NCBI RefSeq assembly: GCF_002902905.1
Contig: NZ_CP026124.1
Span: forward strand, 3,162,001-3,226,000
Source of the DNA: Achromobacter sp. AONIH1
GTDB taxonomy: Bacteria; Pseudomonadota; Gammaproteobacteria; Burkholderiales; Burkholderiaceae_B
DNA length: 64,000 nucleotides
Direction: 5' to 3'
Part shown: piece by piece, positions 31,141 through 39,139 of the stretch
How positions within the stretch are numbered: the stretch's first letter is position 1
Layout of the letters: every line of letters begins with the position of its first letter
The notes under the pieces: generated by a model
What the model saw: the letters and a program-made list of their open reading frames with translations, nothing else
The model's database searches: none
Told to the model about the DNA's origin: nothing
Program-made: the position numbers and the translations under genes

Positions 31141-31710
31141 CTAGTGGATCGCCGCCAGCTTCGCCCGCGTCGACACGCTCTCGGCGATCTCCAGGTAATG
31201 CTCCAGCGAGGGCGTGATCAGCCCCGGCACCTTGGCCATGTCGTCCCAGCGTCTCAGCCGAATCGCATCCGGCGCGCCCGGCAGGCTGGCGAAATCCAGC
31301 GCCTGGCCCGCATCGAAGCTGCCCCCCTGCAGCGCCAGGCTGCGCTTCGAGTCCTCCGAGAGCGACGCTTCATAGTGGGGCTCCAGATAGCAGAGGTAGC
31401 GCTTGGCCTCGACGTGCAGCCGGATCGGCTCCAGCACGCCCGGGCCGAACAGGCCGCGCAGGAATGGCAGCACGAAGTACTGGTGCTTGTCGTCCAGGCC
31501 GCGCAGCGTGGGCGTGCCGGGCCGGTCGGCGATCAGGTGCCCCAGGTCGTGCAGCAGGCAGGCGGTGATCAGTTCGGGGCCGGCGTGGTGGCGCTCGGCC
31601 AGCGCGGCGGTCTGCAGCGCGTGGCGCAGGTGGCTGACGGACTCGCCGTCGTAGGAGCGATGTCCGCGTTCAAGGAACAGCTGCTCGATGTCTTGCAAGG
31701 TCAAGGCCAT
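31141..31710 (-). CDS. phnZ: PhnZ-like HD-domain oxygenase (phosphonate catabolism)
   Basis: PhnZ is a mixed-valence di-iron oxygenase that cleaves 2-amino-1-hydroxyethylphosphonate to glycine and phosphate. The 189-residue protein has the HD metal ligands in order: His30 (LRHALQ), His54-Asp55 (LLHDLGH), His76, His99 (HVEAKRYL) and a late Asp in RRWDD. The HVEAKRYL and LALQGGSFD segments and the Tyr20/Glu23 pair (SYDGES) match my recollection of PhnZ substrate-binding residues. It corresponds to the HD family known from phosphonate operons (TIGR03276 type). Its usual partner PhnY, which makes the hydroxylated substrate, is not in this window. It lies 47 bp after the regulator gene on the same strand. 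Confidence 0.82.
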   Translation of the reverse strand: MALTLQDIEQLFLERGHRSYDGESVSHLRHALQTAALAERHHAGPELITACLLHDLGHLIADRPGTPTLRGLDDKHQYFVLPFLRGLFGPGVLEPIRLHVEAKRYLCYLEPHYEASLSEDSKRSLALQGGSFDAGQALDFASLPGAPDAIRLRRWDDMAKVPGLITPSLEHYLEIAESVSTRAKLAAIH

Positions 31711-31757
31711 GGTTGTCTCCTGAGTGGCCGCAAGGGGGAAGCGCTCGACGGCCGGGC

Positions 31758-32621
31758 TCAGCCGGCGGCAGGCGCCATCTCCAGAAAGCGCGCGATCAGC
31801 TGCACCGGTTGGCGCTCGCGCAGGCAGTACAGGTATTCGTGCATCACGATCTCGGCGCCCTCGATGTCGAGGGCGGCCAGGTCCGGATGGGAAGGGATTT
31901 CGCGCGAGGGGATCAGGCTGATCCCCAGGTCGCTCAGGATGGCCTGCCGGATCGACTCGCGGCTGCCGATCTCCAGCGTGCGGCGCACGCTGACGCCGGC
32001 CTGTCGCAGCGCTTCCTCGGTGAGCTGGCGCGTCATCGAGCCGGGCTCGCGCAACAGCAGGGCGTGTTCGGACAGGTCGGCCAGCGACACACGGCCGCGC
32101 CGCGCCAGCGGGTGGTCGCGGTGCGTGACCACGCGAATGGGGTCGGCGGCGATCAGGCGCCGGTACAAATGCTTGTCATCCATCAGAAACGAGGACGTGG
32201 CAATCTCGATCTGATAGTCGTGCAGCGCCTGCAGCATGCTCTGCGAATTGCCGATGACCAGCGTCAGGTCGATGCCCGGATAGCGCTGGTTGTACCGCCG
32301 CACCGTGTCCATGATGTAGAACGGTCCGGTGGCGCCGACCCGCAGGTTGCCTTCGCGCAGGTCGCTGGCGTCGCGCAGCCGGAAATCGATCTCGGTTTCC
32401 TGCTGCACCAGCTTCTCGACCATCGGCATCAGGCTGTGGCCGGCGTCCGACAGCCGCATGCCGCGCCCTTGCCGGTGGAACAGCTCGACGCCGTAGCGCG
32501 ATTCGAGCTGGCGCAACTGGCCCGTCACCGTGGGCTGACTGACGCCCAGCTGGGCGGCGGCCTTGGTGACGGTTCCGCAGCGGGCCACGGCATAGAAGGA
32601 TTTGAGTTCGGCGACGAGCAC
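31758..32621 (-). CDS. LysR regulator of aminoethylphosphonate catabolism
   Basis: The 287-residue protein has a LysR winged helix (ELKSFYAVARCGTVTKAAAQ, then LGVSQPTVTGQLRQLESRYG) and a ligand domain. Gene position between the PhnZ-like gene and the divergent phosphonate transporter matches the phosphonate-associated LysR group (TIGR03339 type). GTG at 32621 gives the usual LysR N-terminus; the frame is open to TTG 32669, and neither start has a clear Shine-Dalgarno. The gap to the transporter holds an AT-rich region and a perfect inverted repeat (32697-32722), a probable binding site. It likely activates the transporter-PhnX operon in response to an aminophosphonate. Confidence 0.85.
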   Translation of the reverse strand: MLVAELKSFYAVARCGTVTKAAAQLGVSQPTVTGQLRQLESRYGVELFHRQGRGMRLSDAGHSLMPMVEKLVQQETEIDFRLRDASDLREGNLRVGATGPFYIMDTVRRYNQRYPGIDLTLVIGNSQSMLQALHDYQIEIATSSFLMDDKHLYRRLIAADPIRVVTHRDHPLARRGRVSLADLSEHALLLREPGSMTRQLTEEALRQAGVSVRRTLEIGSRESIRQAILSDLGISLIPSREIPSHPDLAALDIEGAEIVMHEYLYCLRERQPVQLIARFLEMAPAAG

Positions 32622-32696
32622 GGTACAGGCGAGGGGAGCGCGGATTTCGCAGGATCGCCAGTACACCAAAATAATTTGATGTTTTTATTACTACCT

Positions 32697-32722
32697 TTGT
32701 GCGAAGTGTCATAAACGCACAA
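32697..32722. promoter_or_regulatory. Inverted repeat, candidate LysR site for the phosphonate operon
   Basis: TTGTGCG and CGCACAA are perfect 7-bp inverted arms with 12 bp between them, in the gap between the divergent LysR and transporter genes. A possible -10 (CATACT, 32734-32739) lies 11 bp further on, so a bound regulator would sit where an activator contacts polymerase. A second, looser AT-rich dyad (ATAA-N10-TTAT) lies near 32671-32688. Confidence 0.55.
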
Positions 32723-32765
32723 TAAGCCGCTCCCATACTGCCGCTGTTCCCCTACCGGAGGCGTC

Positions 32766-33911
32766 ATGCCCCAACACGACAGCGACTCTATTTCGGCGGC
32801 AGCGTCCCCGGAAACGCCGCCCTCGGCGCGCAGCGGCCAGCCCGGCGCGCGCGGCGGCTTCCTGACGGTACGCAACCTGGTCAAGCGCTTCGGCGCCCAC
32901 ACCGCATTGGCCGATGTGTCGCTGGATATCCGCGCCGGCGAGCTGGTCTGCCTGCTGGGCCCCTCGGGCTGCGGCAAGACCACGCTGCTGCGCGCCATCG
33001 CCGGGCTGGAACGCCAGGACAGCGGCGTCATCACGCTGTCCGGCCGCGACATCTCCCATGCCGAGCCGCAGGAACGCGACTACGGCATTCTGTTTCAGTC
33101 CTATGCCCTGTTTCCCAATCTGACCGTGGCGCAGAACGTCGCCTACGGCCTGAGCGGCAAGCGCGCGCATCGCAAGCACGTGGCGGGCAGGGTCGAGGAA
33201 ATGCTGACGCTGGTGGGCCTGGCCGGCGCCGCCAATAAATATCCGGGACAGATTTCCGGCGGCCAGCAGCAGCGCGTGGCCCTGGCCCGCGCGCTGGCGC
33301 CGTCGCCGTCCCTGCTGCTGCTGGACGAGCCCATGTCGGCGCTGGACGCCCGCGTGCGCGAGCACCTGCGCATCGAATTGCGCGCGCTGCAGAAGCGCCT
33401 GTCCATCACCACGCTGATGGTCACGCACGATCAGGAAGAGGCCATGGTCATGGCCGACCGCATCGCCGTCATGAACGGCGGCGTCATCGAGCAGTTCGGC
33501 ACGCCGCGCGAACTCTACCGCCAGCCCGGCTCGGCCTTCATCGCCGACTTCGTGGGCGAGGCCAACTGGCTGCCGTTCGAGCGCATCGACGCGCACCGCG
33601 CCCGCGTGGGCCGCCAGGAACTGGCCGTGGACGAGGCGCTGGACGCCGCGTCCGGCCGCCTGTTCGTGCGCCCCGAGGCCGTGCGCGTCAGCGCCGTGCG
33701 GCCGGAACAGCCCAACGCCATGCTGGCCGACGTGCTCGACGGCGTGTTCCTGGGCCGTGGCTACCGCCTGGCCTTGCGCCTGGAAGGCGTGCCCGGCGCC
33801 ACCGTGCATTCCATCGTGTCCCCCGAAACCGGAGACGCCCTGCTGGGCCCTCACGCCGCCAGCCGCTGCTGGGTGGAGCTGCCGCGCCATGCGATTCGCG
33901 CCTACGCTTGA
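32766..33911 (+). CDS. phnT: 2-Aminoethylphosphonate ABC transporter ATP-binding protein
   Basis: The 381-residue protein is a single nucleotide-binding domain with a C-terminal TOBE-like part, as in Fe3+/spermidine/phosphonate importers. Walker A is GPSGCGKT, the signature is ISGGQQQR, Walker B is LLLLDEPMSALD and the H-loop is VTHDQEEA. About 30 disordered residues precede the domain. It is the first gene of the operon, with a good CGGAGG site 4 nt before the ATG. The following permease gene overlaps its end by 23 nt. Neighbouring PhnX and binding protein indicate aminoethylphosphonate as substrate. Confidence 0.88.
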   Translation: MPQHDSDSISAAASPETPPSARSGQPGARGGFLTVRNLVKRFGAHTALADVSLDIRAGELVCLLGPSGCGKTTLLRAIAGLERQDSGVITLSGRDISHAEPQERDYGILFQSYALFPNLTVAQNVAYGLSGKRAHRKHVAGRVEEMLTLVGLAGAANKYPGQISGGQQQRVALARALAPSPSLLLLDEPMSALDARVREHLRIELRALQKRLSITTLMVTHDQEEAMVMADRIAVMNGGVIEQFGTPRELYRQPGSAFIADFVGEANWLPFERIDAHRARVGRQELAVDEALDAASGRLFVRPEAVRVSAVRPEQPNAMLADVLDGVFLGRGYRLALRLEGVPGATVHSIVSPETGDALLGPHAASRCWVELPRHAIRAYA

Positions 33912-35709
33912 CGCGGGTTCCGCGCCCGCCGCCGACGCCGCGCCCGCCGCCGTGAGCCAGCCGCCCCTGACGCCGGCGCCCCCGGTGACGCCCGCCGCCT
34001 CGTTCCCCGCGCTGGGCCGCCGCCCGCTGCCGCGCTGGGTCGGCTCCGCCGGCCTGGGCCTGGGGCAGGGCGCGCTGGTGCTGGGGCTGGCGCTGTTCCT
34101 GGCGCTGCCGCTGCTCGCCATCCTGATCAAGTCCGTGACCGACGGCGACGGCGCCTGGGTCGGGCTGTCCGTGATGACCGGCATCATCGCCGGCGACGGT
34201 TTTCTCGCCATGGTCGGGCGCAGCCTGGCCGTGGGCATGGTCACCACGCTGCTGGTGGTGCCCGCCGCCTACGCCTTCGCCTACGGCCTGACGCGCACCC
34301 GCCTGCCCGGCAAGGGCCTGTTGCGCATCACGGCGCTGCTGCCGCTGCTGGCGCCGTCGCTGCTGCCCGGCATCGCGCTGGTGTACCTGCTGGGCAACCA
34401 GGGCCTGCTCAAGGGCCTGACCGGCGGCGCCACCATCTATGGTTTCTGGGGCATCGTGGTCGGCGAGGCGTTCTATACCTTCCCGCATGCGCTGATGATC
34501 CTCCTGACCGGCCTGGCCCTGGCCGATGGCCGGCTCTACGACGCCGCCCGCGCCATGGGCGCCGGACACTGGCGCACCTTCATGACCGTGACCCTGCCGG
34601 GCACGCGCTATGCGGTGTTCTCGGCCTGCTGCGTGGTGTTCACGCTGACCGTCACCGACTTCGGCGTGCCCAAGGTGGTGGGCGGCGATTACAACGTGCT
34701 GGCGATGGAAGCCTACAAGGCGGTGGTCGGCCAGCAGAACTTCTCCAAGGGCGCGGCCATCGGCCTGATGCTGCTGCTGCCCGCCGTGCTGACCTTCGTG
34801 CTGGACCGCCGCCTGCGCGCCCGCCAGGGCGCCCAGATGAGCGGTCGCGCCCAGCCCTACGCGGCGGGCCCGAACCGCCGGCGCGACGCGGCCTTCCTGG
34901 CGCTGGCCTGCGTCATGGCGGCGCTGATCCTGCTGATAGTGGGCGTGGCGGTGTGGGCCTCGTTCGTGAAGATGTGGCCGTACAACCTGTCCATGTCGCT
35001 GCGTTCCTATGACTTCGACAACATGGACGGCGGCGGCTGGCTGGCCTGGCGCAACAGCCTGGAGTTGGCGTTCTGCACGGCCCTGCTGGGCACGGCGGCG
35101 GTGTTCAGCGGCGCCTGGATGATGGAAAAGGTGCCGGCGCGCGGCGCCGCCGCCCGTGGCCTGCGCGGCCTGGCCGGCATGCTGGCGCTGATGCCCATGG
35201 CGGTGCCGGGGCTGGTGCTGGGCCTGGGCTACATCTTCTTCTTCAACAGCCCGTCCAATCCGCTGAACCTGCTGTACGGCACCATGCCGCTGCTGGTCCT
35301 GTGCACCATCGTGCACTTCTACACCAGCGCCCACCTGACCGCGACCACGGCGCTCAACGCGCTGGATCCGGAGTTCGAGGCCGCCTCGGCCTCGCTCAAG
35401 GTGCCGCGCCTGACCACGTTCCTGCGCGTCACGCTGCCGATGTGCCTGCCCGCGGCGCTGGACGTGGCCCGCTACCTGTTCGTGTCCGCCATGACGACGG
35501 TGTCCGCCGTGGTGTTCCTGTACAGCCCCAAGACCGTGTTGGCCGCGGTGGCGGTGCTGAACATGGATGACGCCGGCTTCATCGGCCCGGCCGCCGCCAT
35601 GTGCGCCGTGATCATGGCCAGCTCGGCGGTCGCCTCGCTGGCGCTGCATTTGGCCAGCCGCGCCATGCTGGCCCGCACTCAGGCCTGGCGCCGCCCGGCC
35701 GCCGCCTGA
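33889..35709 (+). CDS. Aminoethylphosphonate ABC transporter permease, two fused domains
   Basis: The 606-residue membrane protein contains two permease domains in tandem (PhnU-PhnV-like), each with about six helices. The EAA-type loops are visible as [22 protein letters not shown] (first) and [21 protein letters not shown] (second). The start at 33889 overlaps the ATPase gene by 23 nt and is followed by a 50-residue Ala/Pro-rich cytoplasmic leader. This fused form is the type found with phosphonate importers of the Fe3+-transporter class (TIGR03262 type). The phnX gene starts 29 nt after its stop. Confidence 0.87.
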   Translation: MRFAPTLDAGSAPAADAAPAAVSQPPLTPAPPVTPAASFPALGRRPLPRWVGSAGLGLGQGALVLGLALFLALPLLAILIKSVTDGDGAWVGLSVMTGIIAGDGFLAMVGRSLAVGMVTTLLVVPAAYAFAYGLTRTRLPGKGLLRITALLPLLAPSLLPGIALVYLLGNQGLLKGLTGGATIYGFWGIVVGEAFYTFPHALMILLTGLALADGRLYDAARAMGAGHWRTFMTVTLPGTRYAVFSACCVVFTLTVTDFGVPKVVGGDYNVLAMEAYKAVVGQQNFSKGAAIGLMLLLPAVLTFVLDRRLRARQGAQMSGRAQPYAAGPNRRRDAAFLALACVMAALILLIVGVAVWASFVKMWPYNLSMSLRSYDFDNMDGGGWLAWRNSLELAFCTALLGTAAVFSGAWMMEKVPARGAAARGLRGLAGMLALMPMAVPGLVLGLGYIFFFNSPSNPLNLLYGTMPLLVLCTIVHFYTSAHLTATTALNALDPEFEAASASLKVPRLTTFLRVTLPMCLPAALDVARYLFVSAMTTVSAVVFLYSPKTVLAAVAVLNMDDAGFIGPAAAMCAVIMASSAVASLALHLASRAMLARTQAWRRPAAA

Positions 35710-35738
35710 CCGCAACGATTCAAGACAAGGATGACTAC

Positions 35739-36560
35739 ATGACTGCCAAAACCCTGCCCGTCCGCCTGGAGGCGGTGATCTTCGACTGGGCCGGCACGCT
35801 GGTCGACTTCGGCTCCTTCGCGCCCACCAAGGTGTTCGTCGACGCTTTCGCGCAGTTCGGCGTGGAGATGTCGCTGGAAGTGGCCCGCGGCCCCATGGGC
35901 ATGGGCAAGTGGGACCACATCCGCACGCTGTGCGACCTGCCCGCCATCGCGTCCCAGTACGAGGCGCGTTTCGGCCGCCTGCCGACCGATGACGACGTCA
36001 CCGCCATCTACGAGCGCTTCCTGCCCATGCAGCTGGAAAAAGTGGCGCAGTACTCGGCCGCGATTCCCGGCGCCGCCGAGCAGCTGCGCGCATTGCGCCA
36101 GCGCGGCCTGAAGATCGGTTCGTGCTCGGGCTACCCGGCCAGCGTGATGCGCCGCGTGATCGAGCGCGCCGCCACCGAGGGGCTGGAGCCCGAATGCATC
36201 GTCGCCAGCGACGAGGTGCCGCGCGCGCGTCCCGCGCCGGCCATGGCGCTGAAGAACGTGATCGAGCTGGGCCTGTCCGACGTGGCCGCCTGCGTCAAGG
36301 TCGACGACACCGCCCCCGGCATCGAGGAAGGCCGCCGCGCCGGCATGTGGACGGTGGGCCTGCTGCTGTCCGGCAACGCCGCCGGCCTGACGCTGGAGGA
36401 ATACCTGAGCCTGGACGAGGCTGGCCGCGACGCCGCCCGCGCCCGGGCCGACGCCGAGCTGTCCGGCGCTGCGCCGCATTACCTGATCGACACGGTGGCC
36501 GACCTGCCGGCCGTGATCTCCGACATCGAACGCCGGCTGGCGGCGGGCCAGCGTCCCTGA
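35739..36560 (+). CDS. phnX: Phosphonoacetaldehyde hydrolase PhnX
   Basis: PhnX (phosphonatase) splits phosphonoacetaldehyde into acetaldehyde and phosphate. The 273-residue HAD-family enzyme has the nucleophile Asp16 in [10 protein letters not shown], the Schiff-base Lys57 in [10 protein letters not shown], a cap domain, [11 protein letters not shown] and the late acid motif [17 protein letters not shown] at 35739 is used; an ATG eight bases earlier ends at once. Its substrate is normally made from aminoethylphosphonate by PhnW, but no PhnW gene is present in this window. A hairpin with a T-run overlaps its 3' end. Confidence 0.95.
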   Translation: MTAKTLPVRLEAVIFDWAGTLVDFGSFAPTKVFVDAFAQFGVEMSLEVARGPMGMGKWDHIRTLCDLPAIASQYEARFGRLPTDDDVTAIYERFLPMQLEKVAQYSAAIPGAAEQLRALRQRGLKIGSCSGYPASVMRRVIERAATEGLEPECIVASDEVPRARPAPAMALKNVIELGLSDVAACVKVDDTAPGIEEGRRAGMWTVGLLLSGNAAGLTLEEYLSLDEAGRDAARARADAELSGAAPHYLIDTVADLPAVISDIERRLAAGQRP

Positions 36561-36581
36561 GCTGCCCGCCACTTTTTTTTT
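36542..36581 (+). terminator. Terminator-like hairpin between phnX and the binding-protein gene
   Basis: GGCGGGC and GCCCGCC pair across a 15-nt loop that contains the phnX stop codon, and a run of nine T follows two bases later. The modest stem suggests partial termination inside the operon, which could set the level of the downstream genes, or the binding protein may have its own promoter. Confidence 0.6.
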
Positions 36582-36675
36582 CCCTGCGACGTTTTCGCAC
36601 GACCTGCGCGGCGGCCATCCGGCCAGCCGCGTGACCTTCATCAGTCTTTTTTCCGCTCATCCACGGAGTACACAC

Positions 36676-37698
36676 ATGAATCGCTACAAGCTGCTTGCCC
36701 TGGCCGCCGCCCTGTCGGGCGTGATGGGCGCCGCCTCCGCCGAGACCACGCTGACGGTCTACACCGCGCTGGAAGCCGACCAGATCAAGGCCTACCAGGC
36801 CGCGTTCGAGAAGGCCAATCCCGACATCAAGATCCAGTGGGTGCGCGATTCCACCGGCATCATCACCGCCAAGCTGCTGGCCGAGAAGAACAACCCCAAG
36901 GCCGACGCCATCTGGGGCCTGGCCGGCACCTCGCTGGGCCTGATGGACAAGGAAGGCATGCTGCAGCCCTACGCCCCCAAGCGCCTGGACCAGATCGCCG
37001 CCAACATGCGTGACGCCAAGGCCGAGCCCTCCTGGGTCGGCATGGACGGCTTCGCCGCCGCCATCTGCTTCAACACCGTCGAGGCCGAAAAGCAGAAGCT
37101 GCCCAAGCCCACGTCGTGGCAGGACCTGACCAAGCCCGAGTACGCCGGCAAGATCGTCATGCCGAACCCGGCCTCGTCGGGCACCGGCTTCCTGGACGTC
37201 AGCGCCTGGCTGCAGATCTTCGGCGAAGAGAAGGGCTGGGCCTACATGGACGCCCTGCACAAGAACATCGGCTCGTACACGCACTCGGGCTCCAAGCCTT
37301 GCAACCTGGCCGCCTCGGGCGAGTTCCCGATCGGCGTCTCGTTCGACTACCGCGCCGCCAAGCTGAAGGCCGACGGCGCGCCGGTCGAAGCCGTGTTCCC
37401 GTCGGAAGGCCTGGGCTGGGAAGTCGAAGCCACCGCCATCGTCAAGGGCACCAAGAACCTGGAAGCCGCCCGCAAGCTGGCCGACTTCTCCGCCAGCCGC
37501 GAGGCCAACGAGCTGTACAAGGCCAACTTCGCCGTGCTGGCCATCCCGTCGATCGCCACGTCCAACCCGAACCTGCCGGCCGATCTGACCAAGCGCATGA
37601 TCAAGAACGACTTCACCTGGGCCGCCACCAACCGCGATCGCATCATCGCCGAGTGGACCAAGCGCTACGACGGCAAGTCCGAGCCGAAGAAGAAGTAA
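36676..37698 (+). CDS. phnS: 2-Aminoethylphosphonate periplasmic binding protein
   Basis: The 340-residue protein has a 22-residue signal peptide (MNRYKLLALAAALSGVMGAA, cleavage after SA) and the fold of Fe3+/phosphonate binding proteins: TTLTVYTALEADQIKAYQ at the mature start, DAIWGLAGTSLGLMDKEG, MPNPASSGTGFLDVSAW and GEFPIGVSFDYRA. This is the receptor type found with phnX and the fused permease (TIGR03261 type). It delivers the aminophosphonate to the PhnT/permease complex. A GC-rich hairpin (37713-37737, 10-bp stem, no T-run) follows. Confidence 0.9.
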   Translation: MNRYKLLALAAALSGVMGAASAETTLTVYTALEADQIKAYQAAFEKANPDIKIQWVRDSTGIITAKLLAEKNNPKADAIWGLAGTSLGLMDKEGMLQPYAPKRLDQIAANMRDAKAEPSWVGMDGFAAAICFNTVEAEKQKLPKPTSWQDLTKPEYAGKIVMPNPASSGTGFLDVSAWLQIFGEEKGWAYMDALHKNIGSYTHSGSKPCNLAASGEFPIGVSFDYRAAKLKADGAPVEAVFPSEGLGWEVEATAIVKGTKNLEAARKLADFSASREANELYKANFAVLAIPSIATSNPNLPADLTKRMIKNDFTWAATNRDRIIAEWTKRYDGKSEPKKK

Positions 37699-37712
37699 GC
37701 AGGCAGGCGGCA

Positions 37713-37737
37713 GGGCAGCGCCGCGAGGGCGCTGCCC
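37713..37737 (+). terminator. Stem-loop after the binding-protein gene
   Basis: GGGCAGCGCC and GGCGCTGCCC form a perfect 10-bp stem with a 5-nt loop. No T-run follows, so it may protect the 3' end of the abundant binding-protein mRNA more than stop transcription. Confidence 0.45.
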
Positions 37738-37811
37738 GCTTCATCCCGGTTCACCTTTCAGTTTCACCTTTCCGTTCTTCGTCGCGTTGAAACGCTTCCC
37801 GCCGAAGCCGG

Positions 37812-37900
37812 GCGGGGCCGCACGGAACCGGCTTTGCCGGTCCGTCGCGGCGCCCCCTTGAGGGGGAAGCGCCCAAGCGCTTCGGAGGTGGGTTCTCTAC
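37812..37900. repeat. Intergenic repeat, copy B
   Basis: This 89-bp sequence matches copy A (16396-16476) with a few substitutions and small insertions. Its last part (TTCGGAGGTGGGTTCTCTAC) ends 2 bp before the FAD oxidase ATG, so the repeat supplies the only Shine-Dalgarno-like GGAGG (37884-37888) for that gene, about 14 nt from the start. Confidence 0.75.
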
Positions 37901-37902
37901 AC

Positions 37903-39033
37903 ATGAAGAATTTTGACGTAATCGTGGTGGGCGCGGGCATGCTTGGCATCGCGCATGCCTGGGCGGCCGCCAAGCGCGGGCTGTCGGTGGCCGTGATCGA
38001 GCGCAGCCGCCAGGCGCACGGCGCCACGATCCGCAACTTTGGCCAGGTGATCGTGACCGGCCAGGCGCCCGGCATGATGCTGTCGCATGCGCAGCAGGCG
38101 CGCGAGCTGTGGCTGGACCTGGCCGCCAAGGCGGGCTTTCATGTGCGCGCCAACGGCGCGCTGGTGCTGGCGCGCAACGCCGACGAGGCCGACGTGCTGC
38201 AGGAGTTCGCCGACACGCGTCTGCGGCAGGAAGGCTATCGCGCCGAGCTGCTGTCGGGCCGCGAGGTCGCCGCGCTGTACGACGGCCGCCTGGCGCACCA
38301 CTGCGCCGCGCTGCGCGGCCTGGACGATCTGCAGATCTATTCGCGCGAGGCGCTGCCCGCCATCACCCGCTATCTGGCGGAATCGCTGGGCGTGACCTTC
38401 ATCACCGGCACGCTGGCGCGCGCGGTGGAGCAGGGCCGGGTGGCGACCACTGCCGGCGAGTTCCGTGGCGATCATGTGTTCGTCTGCCCCGGCCATGATT
38501 ACCTGACGCTGCTGCCGGAACGCTTCGCGCCGCTGAACCTGGAAGTCACGCGCCTGCAGATGCTGCGCGCGGCCTTCGAGTCGGCCCCGTTCGCGCTGGA
38601 CCGGCCGCTGTTGACCGGTCTGTCCTGCGTGCACTACGGCGCGTTCTCGGACCTGCCGTCCGCGCTGGCGCTGCGCGAGGTGATCCAGGCGCGCACGCCC
38701 ATGCTGCTGGATAACGGCATCCACCTGCTGGTCAGCCCCACGCCCTATGGCGAGCTGATCATCGGCGATTCGCACCAGTACGGCCAGGACGCGCCCCCGT
38801 TCAACGACGAGGCGGTCGACAACGCGATGCTGGACCTGGCCTCGCAGGCGCTGGGCGCGCGGCTGCGCGTGGTCGAGCGCTGGCAGGGCGTGTATGGCGC
38901 GCACGGCCCGGCGCCGTTCTCGGTCATGCCGGTGGACGACGCGACCACGGTCGCCGTGATGCACTCGGGCGTGGGCATGACGGTGGGCCTGGCGATCGGC
39001 GAGCGCACGGTGGCGGGCGTCACCGGACGCTGA
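37903..39033 (+). CDS. FAD-dependent amino(phosphonate) oxidase, DAO family
   Basis: The 376-residue protein starts with a dinucleotide-binding fold (FDVIVVGAGMLGIAHAWAAA, then VIERS) and belongs to the D-amino-acid/glycine oxidase superfamily. NFGQVIVTGQAPGM and the C-terminal GVYGAHGPAPFSV and HSGVGMTVGLAIGE segments point to the phosphonate-associated group (TIGR03364 type, proposed to deaminate aminophosphonates oxidatively). With PhnX nearby and no PhnW, it could make phosphonoacetaldehyde from aminoethylphosphonate or an N-substituted or hydroxylated analogue. It lies 204 bp after the binding protein, behind repeat copy B. Confidence 0.82.
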   Translation: MKNFDVIVVGAGMLGIAHAWAAAKRGLSVAVIERSRQAHGATIRNFGQVIVTGQAPGMMLSHAQQARELWLDLAAKAGFHVRANGALVLARNADEADVLQEFADTRLRQEGYRAELLSGREVAALYDGRLAHHCAALRGLDDLQIYSREALPAITRYLAESLGVTFITGTLARAVEQGRVATTAGEFRGDHVFVCPGHDYLTLLPERFAPLNLEVTRLQMLRAAFESAPFALDRPLLTGLSCVHYGAFSDLPSALALREVIQARTPMLLDNGIHLLVSPTPYGELIIGDSHQYGQDAPPFNDEAVDNAMLDLASQALGARLRVVERWQGVYGAHGPAPFSVMPVDDATTVAVMHSGVGMTVGLAIGERTVAGVTGR

Positions 39034-39068
39034 AGCCGGGCCACGGGCCGCAAACGCGCAGGGAAAAG

Positions 39069-39102
39069 ACAAGGGCCTCGCGGATATCCGCGAGGCCCTT
39101 GT
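39069..39102. terminator. 34-bp perfect palindrome between convergent genes
   Basis: The sequence reads ACAAGGGCCTCGCGGAT followed by its exact reverse complement, centred on GATATC. It has no T-run but sits between two convergent genes, 35 bp after one and 37 bp before the end of the other, so it likely works as a two-way transcript end. Confidence 0.6.
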
Positions 39103-39139
39103 GCGTGAGGCGGCTCGGAAGCAGGCTTGGGGGCGGGCT

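Noticed and set aside
33688..35715. 675-residue minus-strand open frame opposite the phosphonate permease
   Set aside because: Gln/His/Arg-rich shadow of a membrane-protein gene, with no motif.
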